From contig CAYQMG010000032.1 in assembly GCA_964418585.1 (NCBI GenBank), forward strand, positions 1-64,000: a stretch of DNA of 64,000 nt. Reading direction: 5' to 3'. Under the pieces are notes generated by a model. It was not told the origin of the DNA and ran no database searches. It worked only from the letters and a program-made list of their open reading frames with translations. Source of the DNA: JAJRTE01 sp964418585 (GTDB lineage: Bacteria > Myxococcota_A > UBA796 > JAJRTE01). Positions 18,078 through 27,501 of the stretch are shown piece by piece (positions within the stretch are counted from its first letter, which is position 1; each line of letters starts with the position of its first letter). The position numbers and the translations under genes are program-made.

Positions 18078-19268
18078 ATGCTGGAATCTCCCCATATTCT
18101 GTGGGTGACCGAGCGCTTCCCGCCCTTGAGCGGAGGGATGGCCGAAAGTGCGGACCGACTCGTATCCGGCCTGCGCAAGCGGTCGTACCAGGTCGACGTG
18201 GTGCACCTCGTTCAGAGCGACGGCCCGGTGACCTGCCGGGGGCGGCCCCGGGACAACGGGGTGGACCTGGTGGTCACCTGGCGCGACTCGGTGGGCGACG
18301 CGGTGCAACGTGCGTGGCTCGAGGTCCTCTTGGGACACCAGGTCGAGGAATTCGATCTCCTGGTCGGGTTCGGCTGCAACCTGCCCGGGCACGTTGCTGC
18401 CACGTGGGCTGCCTGGCTGGGGCTGCCCTCGGTCGTGCTCGTCCGCGGCAACGACCTGGACCGGGACTGGTTCGAGGTCCGGCGTCACAGCCTGGTCGAA
18501 TCGGCGCTGGGTCGGGCCACGGTGGTGGGCGCGGTGACGCAGGAGAAGGTGGACAAGGTCCGGGCTCTGTTTCCCGGAAAGGTGGCCCGCTGGACGCCCA
18601 ACGGGCTGGACGAGGCGTTTTGGCGCCTCCTCCCTGCGGACCGGGAACAGGCCCAGGACCTCCGGCGCGGGCTGGCCGCGGGCGGTCGCCGGGTGGTGGC
18701 CGTGGTGGGGGACCTGAAGTACAAGAAGCGGATTCCGTTCTGGCTCGAGGCGGTCCGCGATCGCGGCCTGAAAGACCGCATCGCCTTGCTGGTGGTCGGC
18801 CGAATGGATCGCGAGCTGAACCAGATCCTCGAGGACCCTGCGCTGGCGCCTCGGGTACATCACCTCTCGTTCCGGACCCGGGAACGACTCCCCGCGCTCT
18901 ACCACGCTTGCGATTTCGTGGCCGTCCCATCCCTCTACGACGGGTTCCCCAACGTACTCCTCGAGGCCATGGCCTGCGGCGTGGTGCCGATCTGTTCCCG
19001 GGCCGCAGCCATGGGCGAGGTACTCTTGGACGGCGAGACCGGGTTCCTCTTTGAACCCGAGGACCGGGAGGGCGCGGGCGAGGCCACCTGGAGGGCGCTC
19101 GAGCTGGACGACCCCGCGCTCGAGCGCATGAAAAAACGGGTCCAGACCATGGTTCGGCGCCGGTTCAGCCGGGCCGACGAGCTGGAACGACTGGAAAAGC
19201 TGTTACGAATTGCAATGGAGACAAGGCACGATGAGCACCATAGGCGGGAAGGGCACGCTTCCTCCTGA
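18078..19268 (+). CDS. Glycosyltransferase, GT4-like
   Basis: A 396-residue GT-B enzyme. The N-terminus (ILWVTERFPPLSGGMAESADRLVSGL) has the glycine-rich acceptor-side loop of GT4 enzymes. The C-terminal half carries VVAVVGDLKYKKRIPFWLEA, VVGRMDRELNQIL, the RERLPALYHACDFVAVPSLYDG segment, and the donor-binding EX7E motif PNVLLEAMACGVVPIC followed by GETGFLFEPED. A purine-rich AGGGATGAGGG precedes the ATG. Its end overlaps the next gene by 38 bp, implying coupled translation. The substrate is unknown; cell-surface glycan assembly is the likely context. Confidence 0.88.
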   Translation: MLESPHILWVTERFPPLSGGMAESADRLVSGLRKRSYQVDVVHLVQSDGPVTCRGRPRDNGVDLVVTWRDSVGDAVQRAWLEVLLGHQVEEFDLLVGFGCNLPGHVAATWAAWLGLPSVVLVRGNDLDRDWFEVRRHSLVESALGRATVVGAVTQEKVDKVRALFPGKVARWTPNGLDEAFWRLLPADREQAQDLRRGLAAGGRRVVAVVGDLKYKKRIPFWLEAVRDRGLKDRIALLVVGRMDRELNQILEDPALAPRVHHLSFRTRERLPALYHACDFVAVPSLYDGFPNVLLEAMACGVVPICSRAAAMGEVLLDGETGFLFEPEDREGAGEATWRALELDDPALERMKKRVQTMVRRRFSRADELERLEKLLRIAMETRHDEHHRREGHASS

Positions 19269-20136
19269 AGCGCGGAAGTACCTGGAGGCAGGTCGCGTCA
19301 CCGGGCGAAAACGGCTCAAGGACTGGAAGCCCATCCTGGAAGCACTCGCAACCCTCGACTCAGTCATCGAAAGGCGCCTGGGGCGGACCTCCACGGCCAA
19401 GTCCATTCTCAAGACACTCATCGTGTTGTTGTTGGTGGGCGCGCTCCTTTCCATGGACTACGACGCTGACGTGGCCAGGGTCCTGTTTTTTTCCGCGTTG
19501 GGCCTGGCGGGTATTCTGGGGTTGCTGACCATCCTTTCCAGGCGGTGGAGAAAGTTGAATCTCGCGGACGACCTCTCCATCACGGTTCTCCCATTTTTCG
19601 AGCTGATCGAGGAGGACATCGACCCGAAAGGGAAGATCTCCCTGGAACTGCCCCTGTTCTCGCCGGTGGCGATGGGCAGGAAGGAAGATGAGAAAGTCAA
19701 TCGCGGGCTGGGCAGGGACAAGACGGTCTTGACCACCTATCGTTCCGACCCGATGGGCATCTCCATCCCGCTCGTGGGTGGGCCTGTACTCTCGGTGAGG
19801 ATAGAACGCCTGTATCGCTGCTTGGTCGACATCATGACGACGTGCAGCCGTTCCGGCAAGGCGAAGGTGAAGGTCAAGGAGAAATGGAAGGTGTGGAACA
19901 CCATCACGGTGTCGTTTCATCCCGGCGATTCGAATCTCTCTCCGGATCCCGGAGAGCTGGAAAAGCTGGCTGCCGAGTACAAGGTCAAGCGCAAGACCAA
20001 GAAGGGTGAGGAGGTGTGCATGCTGACCACGGTGTTGGTGAAGAAGAGCCGCGGGTACCTGGCGTCGCCCCAGGTCGACCCCTCCGACCTTCTCAACCTG
20101 GTCATGGCCCTGTTTTCCTCGCTGAAAGCAAGCTGA
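19231..20136 (+). CDS. Membrane protein of unknown function
   Basis: A 301-residue protein with two adjacent transmembrane helices near residues 65-85 and 92-112 (ILKTLIVLLLVGALLSM and VLFFSALGLAGILGLLTIL). A basic N-terminal cytoplasmic region precedes them and a large soluble domain follows. The ATG at 19231 (MSTIGGKG) is chosen for AAGG 5 nt upstream; it overlaps the preceding glycosyltransferase gene by 38 bp. The soluble domain is Lys-rich and beta-containing (KAKVKVKEKWKVWNTITVSF). No family is recognised. The tight overlap suggests a role linked to the glycosyltransferase. Confidence 0.7.
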   Translation: MSTIGGKGTLPPEARKYLEAGRVTGRKRLKDWKPILEALATLDSVIERRLGRTSTAKSILKTLIVLLLVGALLSMDYDADVARVLFFSALGLAGILGLLTILSRRWRKLNLADDLSITVLPFFELIEEDIDPKGKISLELPLFSPVAMGRKEDEKVNRGLGRDKTVLTTYRSDPMGISIPLVGGPVLSVRIERLYRCLVDIMTTCSRSGKAKVKVKEKWKVWNTITVSFHPGDSNLSPDPGELEKLAAEYKVKRKTKKGEEVCMLTTVLVKKSRGYLASPQVDPSDLLNLVMALFSSLKAS

Positions 20137-20219
20137 GCACGCGCCTGTTCAGAGCCTTTCGGACGCCGTGTTGGAAGACCGAACGGCGTTCCATGAACTG
20201 GCAAACAAGGAGGCAAGAC

Positions 20220-20804
20220 ATGAGACGCACCAAGCTGGTCGGCCTGGTGTTCGGGTTCGCGCTCCTGGTCGCCGGAGCGGTTCAGGGCCGGGAGCCGACC
20301 ACGATCTCGATTCAGCGGAACGCCCGGGTGATGGAGATCCAGGAGACCCGGCCCGGCGCCTGGACCTGCCGTGCCGACGGGAACCGCCTGGTCGTCGAGG
20401 TGACGGGCGGCGACGTGAAACTCCTTCGTGACGGGCGTCGCGTGGCCGCCGGCAAGGTCGACGGAGCGCGGCTCGAGGTCACCGGGGCGGATGGAGCAGC
20501 GGTTTTCTCGTTCAAGTTCTACCCCGACAAGACCAAGGTCTTCCTCCCGGGGCGGACAGACCCGATCGAGTTCAAGAGGAAGGAGGACAAGGTCAAGGTG
20601 GTGGTGAAAGGAGAGGAGGTCGGCAAGGTGAAGTACTACGGGGACACGGGCAAGCTCAAGGCCAAGAATGCGGCCGGCGAGGTGGTGGCCCAGACCAGGG
20701 ACATGGGCAGACTCTCGGCCGCCCTGGCCCCCTTCGTGGTCGCTGACCTGAACGAGGATCTCCGGATCCAGCTTTGCCTCGTCCTGCTGGCCCTCGGCAA
20801 GTGA
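20220..20804 (+). CDS. Secreted hypothetical protein
   Basis: A 194-residue exported protein. The ATG at 20220 has a near-perfect AAGGAGG 7 nt upstream and starts a Sec signal (MRRTKLVGLVFGFALLVAGA) with probable cleavage after AVQG. The mature part is beta-rich and Lys/Arg-rich with repeated short strands (RNARVMEI, RLVVEVTGGDVKLLRDGRRV, KVKVVVKGEEVGKVKYYG), suggesting a small beta-sandwich or repeat. No family is recognised. Its TGA overlaps the GTG of the next gene by 4 bp (GTGA), indicating translational coupling. Confidence 0.7.
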   Translation: MRRTKLVGLVFGFALLVAGAVQGREPTTISIQRNARVMEIQETRPGAWTCRADGNRLVVEVTGGDVKLLRDGRRVAAGKVDGARLEVTGADGAAVFSFKFYPDKTKVFLPGRTDPIEFKRKEDKVKVVVKGEEVGKVKYYGDTGKLKAKNAAGEVVAQTRDMGRLSAALAPFVVADLNEDLRIQLCLVLLALGK

Positions 20805-21697
20805 GCACCCCGGTCGTCTTCCTTGCACCCGGTGCGGGATTGGGACATCTGGTTCGGGCCTGCGCCCTGGCGTTGTCCCTGGATGAATTCGGGATTCCCT
20901 CCTGCATCGCGGCCTCGTCCCCGTTCGCCGGTGCGGTGCGCCGAATCGTGGGCCTGGACATCGTGACCATCCCGCCCAACCGCTGGGCTCGAGCCGTCCA
21001 TGCCCTGCTGGATGAACTGAGACCCGGGCTCGCGGTCCTGGATACCTTCCCCGCCGGGTTCCGCGGCGAGTGGCGCACGCCCGCCCACCACGGAACCCGC
21101 CGGTGCTACCTCGCGCGGCGCCTGCGCGTGCACGCCTATGCCCGGGCCCTGGGCTGTGCGCTCGAGGACATCCTCCCCACCATCCCAGAGGATGTGATCC
21201 TCCTCGAGCCGCTCGAGGCCCGCCACCGTGCTCTCCTGGAGGCGGCCTCCGCGCACCTCCATCTTCTCCCAGGCCCGGTCCGGCTGGATCTTCCACGGGT
21301 CCCCCCGGTCCCGCCCCGGCTCCACGCCCTGCTCGAGACCGGCTGCACACGACTGGTCGTGCACAGCGGGCCGCGGCACGAGTGCGCACGGCTTGTCCGC
21401 CGGGCACGCCGCGACTTGCGTCCCGGGGAGCGGATCGCCCTGGTGGCGCCGATCCGTGAGCGCATCGGCGTGGAAACGTTCGACTACTTCCCGGCCTCGA
21501 GGCTCTTTTCTCGAGCATGCCACGTCTACACCGGCGCGGGGTACAACAGCATGGCGGAAGGCGTCCGGGTCCAGGAGAAGCACACGGCGGTGGCCTTTGC
21601 GCGGCGGTACGATGACCAGGCGGCTCGAGCCCGCGTCCGTTTCTCCCGGGCGACCGGGACCCGTGCGGCGGCGGAGGTGCTGGCCGGGCTTGCGTGA
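20801..21697 (+). CDS. Glycosyltransferase-like protein (GT28/MurG-type fold)
   Basis: A 298-residue protein. The GTG at 20801 overlaps the upstream stop (GTGA) and gives MSTPVVFLAPGAGLGHLVRA, a glycine-rich N-terminal loop like that of GT28/MurG or macrolide-glycosyltransferase-type enzymes. Near the C-terminus GAGYNSMAEGVRVQEKHTAVAFARRYDDQAARA matches the donor-binding end of GT28-like domains, where an N-S-M/T-E helix follows a Gly-rich turn. It is shorter than typical MurG (about 360). Clustering with two GT4-like genes supports a role in glycan synthesis. The substrate cannot be predicted. Confidence 0.65.
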   Translation: MSTPVVFLAPGAGLGHLVRACALALSLDEFGIPSCIAASSPFAGAVRRIVGLDIVTIPPNRWARAVHALLDELRPGLAVLDTFPAGFRGEWRTPAHHGTRRCYLARRLRVHAYARALGCALEDILPTIPEDVILLEPLEARHRALLEAASAHLHLLPGPVRLDLPRVPPVPPRLHALLETGCTRLVVHSGPRHECARLVRRARRDLRPGERIALVAPIRERIGVETFDYFPASRLFSRACHVYTGAGYNSMAEGVRVQEKHTAVAFARRYDDQAARARVRFSRATGTRAAAEVLAGLA

Positions 21698-22028
21698 GCC
21701 TGTCGGAGTGAGGGACGGGGTTTTTCGGGGTTGTATCACCCGGGGGCGGAGAGCCGGGAGGTTGCGGGCGGAGTCGGATTGGCTCCTGGTCGCACGACGC
21801 ATGGATTGTGTGCTGGACTTCGGGGCGAGCGGGACCGTACAATGAGGTGCTTGAATCAGAGGGGTCTCGAATCCTGCGCGGACCCGGCGTGCAGGACCAC
21901 GGCCGTCGACGGGGATGAGAAGGCGCGCGGGGTAGGGCGGCCGGCATGTTGGTCACCGCCGGTCTGCCTCGAGGGATGGGATCCGGGTTGGTGGAATCGG
22001 GTTGGTCACAGGAGGCGTGGGGGAACGG
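21698..22028. other. Intergenic region, 331 bp
   Basis: Separates the glycosyltransferase group from the nuclease/ATPase pair. It carries a candidate promoter at 21814-21843 and a GGAGG at 22011-22015. Nothing else is recognisable. Confidence 0.5.
21814..21843 (+). promoter_or_regulatory. Candidate promoter for the yhaO/yhaN-like pair
   Basis: TGGACT (21814-21819), 18-nt spacer, TACAAT (21838-21843); about 185 nt upstream of the nuclease start. Confidence 0.35.
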
Positions 22029-23171
22029 ATGGTCCGGTTCATTCATACCGCAGATTTGCAAATCGGGATGCCTTTTCACCGGGTGCCCGGAGACAAGGGC
22101 GCGAGGCTTCGGGCGGTGCGGCTGGAGGCATTGCGGGAGATCAGTCGGGTTGCGGCCGAGCACGAGGTGGACTTCGTGGTGGTGGCCGGTGATTTCTTTG
22201 ACGCCAACACCGTGGCGGACGAGGTTGTGGTTCAGGCGTGTGAGCGTCTGTCCCGGATTCCGGTCCCGGTGTACATCTTGCCGGGGAACCACGATTTTTG
22301 TGGAGGCCCCGGGTCGGTTTATCACCGGGCCTCGTTCCTGAAGAATCGACCCGGTCACGTGACCGTGCTCGAGAAACCCGAACCGGTGGTGGCAGCCGGA
22401 GGGGCGGCGGTGATTCTTCCTGCGCCGCTGCACCATCGTCGCATCGTTGGTGAGTCCACCGCCCATCTGACGGCGGACTTCGGCCGGGAGGCGGCTCCCG
22501 GGGCGGTCCGGATCGGTCTGGCTCACGGAGGCGTGGTGGCGTTCGAGCTGGACTGGGAAGAGAAGCCGACGAACTTCGTCGATCCGGATCGGGTCGAGTC
22601 TGCCGAACTGGACTACCTGGCCCTGGGAGACTGGCACGGACTTCTCGAGGTGAGGCCCCGCACCTGGTACAGCGGGACCCCGGAGCCCACCTCGTTCAAG
22701 AGCCGGAATCCCGGTTACCTTCTGGTGGTCGAGGTGGCGGCCCGGGGCGCTGAACCGCGCGTGGTACCGGTCCAGGTGGCCCGGACCCGCTGGTTGAGCC
22801 ACGAGGTGGAACTGAACACCGATCCGGATCTGGATGCCCTGGCATCCTGGTTCGCCTCCCTGGATCGTCCCGAGGACACGGTGGTCCGGTTGAACCTGCG
22901 AGGCACCTTGACCCTGGCAGGCGTGGCCCGTCTGGACGAGTTGCTGACGACCAGGCGACACCTCCTCCTCGACCTCAGAGTGGACGACTCGGTGGTTCCC
23001 ATGGCCAGCGACGAGGAGTTGTTGGAAATCGCCACGGACGGCTATCTCAGGTCCACTGTTGACGAACTTCGAGGGCTGGTCGCGCAGGGAGGAGAGCAGG
23101 GAGCAATCGCAGCTCGAGCCCTCCAGGTACTCTACCAGCTTCACCGGGAGATCCAGGACGCAGCACATTGA
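22029..23171 (+). CDS. YhaO/SbcD-like metallophosphoesterase nuclease
   Basis: A 380-residue calcineurin-like phosphoesterase. The ATG at 22029 begins MVRFIHTADLQIG, which holds the first metal-binding HxAD motif. GDFFDAN, LPGNHDF, GLAHGG and GDWHG supply the remaining di-manganese ligands, in the order known for SbcD/Mre11. The wording HTADLQIGMPF and the compact C-terminal cap resemble Bacillus YhaO rather than E. coli SbcD. It should form a DNA end-processing exonuclease with the ATPase encoded 72 bp downstream. All catalytic motifs are intact. A role in replication-fork repair or degradation of foreign DNA is known for the family. Confidence 0.88.
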   Translation: MVRFIHTADLQIGMPFHRVPGDKGARLRAVRLEALREISRVAAEHEVDFVVVAGDFFDANTVADEVVVQACERLSRIPVPVYILPGNHDFCGGPGSVYHRASFLKNRPGHVTVLEKPEPVVAAGGAAVILPAPLHHRRIVGESTAHLTADFGREAAPGAVRIGLAHGGVVAFELDWEEKPTNFVDPDRVESAELDYLALGDWHGLLEVRPRTWYSGTPEPTSFKSRNPGYLLVVEVAARGAEPRVVPVQVARTRWLSHEVELNTDPDLDALASWFASLDRPEDTVVRLNLRGTLTLAGVARLDELLTTRRHLLLDLRVDDSVVPMASDEELLEIATDGYLRSTVDELRGLVAQGGEQGAIAARALQVLYQLHREIQDAAH

Positions 23172-23243
23172 GGGCGGGTCGGGCTCGAGCGTGGATACCA
23201 GGCCGACCCCGTGCACACGCCCGTCAGGAGGGGCAGAACAACC

Positions 23244-25976
23244 ATGTGGATAAAGCGAGTCGAGATCTCGGACTATCGCCTGTTCGACCGTCTGTCCGTC
23301 TCGTTCGGTCCCGGGCTGAACATCATTCACGGTCCGAACGAGTCGGGAAAATCGACCCTGGTTCACGCGATCAAGACAGGACTCACCTTGCGATCGCGGG
23401 TCACCGGCCGGCACCTCGAGCGTATCAGGCGTCGTGGCGGAAGTGCACCCGAAGTGGTGATCGAGTTCGTGCGCGGGAAGACGCTTTATCAGGTGAAGAA
23501 GCGTTTTGCCGGCCAGCAAGGCACGACGCGCCTGGCGTGTCGTTCGGAGGGAGGGGCGACGGAGGTTTTGACCGGGACGGAGGCCGAGGAGCGTCTGCAA
23601 GTGGTGCTGGGGCTGGCCGCGGTGGCCCGGGCGAGGAAGAAGACGGATCACCTGGGCATCTGGCCCCTGGTCTGGCTGGAGCAGGGGCGGAGTCCTCTGG
23701 CGCCGGCAGAGGATCTGAACTCGGACGCCCGGGACCTGTTGTCGACGCACCTCGAGCGTCTGTCCGGGACCGTGCTTTCTGGCAGCGGAGGGCGGGAGCT
23801 GGAGCGTGCCGTGGACCGGGAGTATGCGCGGTTTTTTACGCCAAGCGGCCGGCAGGCCACGTCGGCGAATGCGCCCCTGGTCGTTGCGCGCAACGAGCAC
23901 TGTGAGGCGCAGAAGAGGCTCGAGGCGCTGGAGCAGCAGGCGCGGGGGTACGAGGAGGACATTCGAGAGTATGTGCGGTTGACCGGGGAGATCGACCGGT
24001 TGGAGCGGGAGCTTCCAGCGACCCGGCGTGCGCTTGCCGAAAATGAGTTGACCCTCGCCCGGGTGGAGAAGCTCGAGGGGAAGCGGAAGGATATCGAGGC
24101 CCGGATTCATCTGATGGAATTGGAGCAGAAACAGGTGCTCGAGCGTCTGGATGTCCGTCAGAAGCTGGAGGAGCGGATACAGGAGGCAGAGGAGGAGGCG
24201 CGGGGAGCCCGGGCGAAACTGGAGGAGAGTCGGCGTGCGCTTGCTGAACACAGGGCGTCGCGGAGAGCGCTCCGGGAGGACGTGGTCCGGCTGGAGACTC
24301 TGGTGGAAAAGGAGAAGTCGCGGTGTGCCGCGGTCCGGGCTCGACTGGATCTGCTGGAGAATCAGGCCTCCCTGGCCCGTGTGCGCAAGAATCTCGAGCA
24401 GGCGCGCGGGTACCATGATCGGAAGCTGGAACTGGAGGTGTTGCTGACCCGCAACCGGATCTCATCTGAAGCGGTGGAGAGGTTGGAGGCGCTGCAGGAG
24501 CAGGCGCACAAGGCCCGGGTCGCACTGGAATCGGCCGCGGCCGGGGTTCACCTGCGGGCGCTGAGACCGGTTCGAGTCGCGCGGGTCGGGGAAGCGCCGG
24601 CGACAATGGAAGCGGGGGAGACGCGGGAGGTCCACGTGGTCGAGCCCACCACGTTTGTGGTGGAGGACCTGCTCGAGGTGGAAGTGGTGCCAGGAGGCAA
24701 GGATCTTGCCATGTTGACCCGACGAGTGGACGAGGCGGAGAAGGCGCTTCGGGAAGCACTGGCGGCCCACGATGTGGCGTCGGTGCAGGGTGCCCGCAGT
24801 CGGCTGGAGCGGGTGCGGGATCTGGAGCGGGAACTCGAGAGCCACGACAAGCTGTTGCACGTGGTGGCTCCCGAGGGGCTCGAGCCCTTGAGGCAGCAGG
24901 AAATCGAGTTCGAGCAAGCAGTCCAGGAGGCTCGAGAACGGTTCAAGCAGCGGCTCGATCCCGGGGATTCGCCACTTCCGGACGAGCGGGGCATGCTGGA
25001 GCGGCTCGAGCAGGATCTTTCCGGACGGTTGGGGGAACTCGAGCGGGAACTGGAGAAGGCCCGTGCCCGGCTGAACGATCACCAGATTGTAGAGGCGCGC
25101 CTGGAGCACGCGGTGCAGTTGGCCGGCCAGAAGGAGGAGAACGCCAGGGCGGCGGCGGCCTCGGCCCGGAAGGACCTGGAAGAGAATCAGCGGCGGCACG
25201 GGAGCGATGAGGAGGTCCGGGCGGTTCTGGCCGAGGTGGGGAGGGGGCTGGAGCAGGCGCGGGGGGAGCTTGTCGGAGTTGAGCGGGAGATTGCCGCGCA
25301 GGAGCCGGAGCGCGCCCAACTCGATGCGGAACGGCTGAAGCGTGCGGTGGCGCAGTTGGAGCAGGAGTTGCGAACCAAGGAGGGCAGACGCAAGCTCCTG
25401 GAGGGGGCGACCACGTCGGTGGACCTGGTGGGGCTGCACGAACGTGTGGACCGTGCCCGTGCCGAACTCGAGGAGACCCGGCGGAAGGTGGCGCGGTACG
25501 AAAGTCGTGCCCGGGCGGTGGCCCTGCTCCGGGAAACCCTGGGCCGGTGTCGGGAGGCCACCCGGCAGACCTACATGGGGCCGTTGAAACGAAGACTTCA
25601 ACCCATGCTTCAGCTCCTGTTTCCAGAAGCGGAACTCGAGCTGGGCGAGGGGTTCGAGTTCGAGGTGGTGCGGCGCGGGGGGGAGGCGTTCTCTTTCGAC
25701 GAACTCAGCATGGGGACGCGGGAACAACTGGCGGTGACCACGCGGCTCGCCATGGCCCAGGTGCTCGCGGGCGAGGAGGACACACTGTGCGTGGTCCTGG
25801 ACGACGCCTTGACCGCCTCGGACGACGACCGGTTCGCCAGCATGGCCAGCGTGCTGACCCTGGCCGGAAAGACGCTCCAGATCCTCCTCTTCACGTGGGA
25901 CTGGACCCGGTACAAGTCGTTGGCTGTGCCTGACCAGTGTGTCGACCTGGCGGTGCACTCCCCCGGCGGGGCGTGA
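23244..25976 (+). CDS. YhaN/SbcC-like Rad50-type AAA ATPase
   Basis: A 910-residue SMC-like ATPase partnering the nuclease just upstream. The ATG at 23244 begins MWIKRVEISDYRLFDRLSVSF. Walker A is GPNESGKST near residue 35; the C-terminal lobe has the ABC signature region LSMGTREQLAVTTRLAMA and Walker B/D-loop VVLDDALTASDDDR. Between them lie two long Glu/Arg-rich coiled-coil arms. No CxxC zinc hook is seen at the expected apex; instead a 60-70-residue beta-rich insert (near LRPVRVARVGEAP) interrupts the coil. YhaN-type proteins also lack a classical hook. It probably gates the nuclease in an ATP-dependent way at DNA ends. Confidence 0.88.
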   Translation: MWIKRVEISDYRLFDRLSVSFGPGLNIIHGPNESGKSTLVHAIKTGLTLRSRVTGRHLERIRRRGGSAPEVVIEFVRGKTLYQVKKRFAGQQGTTRLACRSEGGATEVLTGTEAEERLQVVLGLAAVARARKKTDHLGIWPLVWLEQGRSPLAPAEDLNSDARDLLSTHLERLSGTVLSGSGGRELERAVDREYARFFTPSGRQATSANAPLVVARNEHCEAQKRLEALEQQARGYEEDIREYVRLTGEIDRLERELPATRRALAENELTLARVEKLEGKRKDIEARIHLMELEQKQVLERLDVRQKLEERIQEAEEEARGARAKLEESRRALAEHRASRRALREDVVRLETLVEKEKSRCAAVRARLDLLENQASLARVRKNLEQARGYHDRKLELEVLLTRNRISSEAVERLEALQEQAHKARVALESAAAGVHLRALRPVRVARVGEAPATMEAGETREVHVVEPTTFVVEDLLEVEVVPGGKDLAMLTRRVDEAEKALREALAAHDVASVQGARSRLERVRDLERELESHDKLLHVVAPEGLEPLRQQEIEFEQAVQEARERFKQRLDPGDSPLPDERGMLERLEQDLSGRLGELERELEKARARLNDHQIVEARLEHAVQLAGQKEENARAAAASARKDLEENQRRHGSDEEVRAVLAEVGRGLEQARGELVGVEREIAAQEPERAQLDAERLKRAVAQLEQELRTKEGRRKLLEGATTSVDLVGLHERVDRARAELEETRRKVARYESRARAVALLRETLGRCREATRQTYMGPLKRRLQPMLQLLFPEAELELGEGFEFEVVRRGGEAFSFDELSMGTREQLAVTTRLAMAQVLAGEEDTLCVVLDDALTASDDDRFASMASVLTLAGKTLQILLFTWDWTRYKSLAVPDQCVDLAVHSPGGA

Positions 25977-26048
25977 GCCGGAGAGGGACTTCGGCCGGGA
26001 GGGACAACACCAGGCCGGTCCCGGGCGCCGCCCCGGCCGGCTCGAGGT

Positions 26049-27407
26049 CTACTGAAGCGACACGGTGTAACCCATGGTCTGGCTGGTGTCACCCCCCACG
26101 GTCTCGTCCACGTAGCTCACCGCCACCGTCCAGGCCGTGTCGCCGGATTCGGCCACCAGGTCCACCAGGATGGGATCGCTCGAGTCGCCGTCGCTGAGCC
26201 TGGTCATTTCCACGGCCTGCCCCGATTCCCAGCGGATCAGCCAGACCAGGTCCACCGCCGGTTCGTCGGTACTCACCATCAGGGTGGCGGTGTCCCGCCG
26301 CGGGAACACGTCGATGTAGTCCACGCCGAAGGGGTAGACCGTGCTGTACAAGGTATCGCCGGCATTGGTGAGCAGGTCCTCGCGGGCAAAGTCCGGGAGG
26401 TCGGCGAACTGGTAGCCGTACCGGCCCGTGTCCGGCTGGTCGACCAGGTTGGCGACCACCCAGTCGGCGAACAGGCCCTGGAACGTCTCGTCGGTGCCGA
26501 ACGTGGAAAGCGCCCGGTCGAGACCCGCGATGCCGTCCCGCTGCTCTGATTCGACGTGGATCATGAACTCCTGCCCGATCTGCTCGTACAGGTACATCCC
26601 CCACAGGAGGCAGGCCCCGTAATTGGGAGAACCGGTGTACACCAGCGGATATCCCGGCCAGCTCGCATAGTCACGCACCCAGGGCTCGTCCGTGTACAGT
26701 CCATTGATGATCATCGCCACCTCGGCCAGGGACTCGCTCATCCATGCTTCCTCGCTCTCGTCGTAGTTCCAGGCGATCATGTGCTGAAACTCGTGCGCCA
26801 GCACCGAGAGCGTGGGGGGCGACGTGACGGGCCGGATCCTCGAGTTGAGATAGACAATCTCCACCTCGTTCGAGTGATATCGACCAAGGGTTTGACGCTG
26901 GATCTCCTCATCCGGGTACTGGTCCATGGACCCAAAATACCCGTCGAACTGGAACACGTCCCCGTCACTGCTCACATAGTCCTCGAAATCCATCAGCAAC
27001 AGGTAGATCTTCGGGTCGTTGTCCAGCGCATCCGGGGGCTCCCCAAACACCATCACGTCGTTCCCGTACAGGCCGGCCGTGGGCTCGAGCGCGCCGGCAG
27101 GCGCCTCGCGTTCAAACGTGGTCAGGAACGTCTCCACGTCCTCGGCCGTCACCGTCACGTTCCACTGATCATCCGCGACATACACGTAGGCGTGACCACC
27201 CTCGAGGCGGCAGGTGGCCGGGACCAGTTGCGAGCCCGGCGGCATGACCGAGAAGTCGTAGGCCCAGAAATCGCGGCTCTGATCGCTGCAGTCCACGAAC
27301 GGCGCCGGAGTGGGGGTTGGGGTGTCGTGTACGCCCGTAGGACACTCCTCCCCGGCGTACACTGCAACAAGAGGCAACAACACGAAGTAACGGAACGGAC
27401 TGACCAT
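26049..27407 (-). CDS. Secreted M30-like zinc metallopeptidase
   Basis: A 452-residue exported protein. The ATG at 27407 is preceded by GAGGAG at 8 nt and opens a short hydrophobic signal (MVSPFRYFVLLPLVAVYAG). A DTPTPTPAP linker follows. Zinc motif HEFQH lies in VLAHEFQHMIAWN, and the downstream EEAWMSESLAEVA helix supplies a probable third ligand, the arrangement seen in hyicolysin-type M30 peptidases. The region before it (NDPKIYLLLMDFEDY) also fits that family. The C-terminal 130 residues form a beta-sandwich-like domain. It is probably secreted or surface-anchored. It stands alone, converging on the SbcC-like gene. Confidence 0.8.
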   Translation of the reverse strand: MVSPFRYFVLLPLVAVYAGEECPTGVHDTPTPTPAPFVDCSDQSRDFWAYDFSVMPPGSQLVPATCRLEGGHAYVYVADDQWNVTVTAEDVETFLTTFEREAPAGALEPTAGLYGNDVMVFGEPPDALDNDPKIYLLLMDFEDYVSSDGDVFQFDGYFGSMDQYPDEEIQRQTLGRYHSNEVEIVYLNSRIRPVTSPPTLSVLAHEFQHMIAWNYDESEEAWMSESLAEVAMIINGLYTDEPWVRDYASWPGYPLVYTGSPNYGACLLWGMYLYEQIGQEFMIHVESEQRDGIAGLDRALSTFGTDETFQGLFADWVVANLVDQPDTGRYGYQFADLPDFAREDLLTNAGDTLYSTVYPFGVDYIDVFPRRDTATLMVSTDEPAVDLVWLIRWESGQAVEMTRLSDGDSSDPILVDLVAESGDTAWTVAVSYVDETVGGDTSQTMGYTVSLQ

Positions 27408-27501
27408 CGCAGCACTCCTCCTCAGATTGATGGGTTCGACACAGAATAGCAGCGTCAAGAGGGGGATGCTACCGCGATGACCGCCGGCGGGTTCTCGAGC
27501 C

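Noticed and set aside
19917..24416. A 1499-codon open frame on the minus strand
   Set aside because: Runs antisense through six supported plus-strand genes and the gap between them; Pro/Arg/His-rich composition and no motif.
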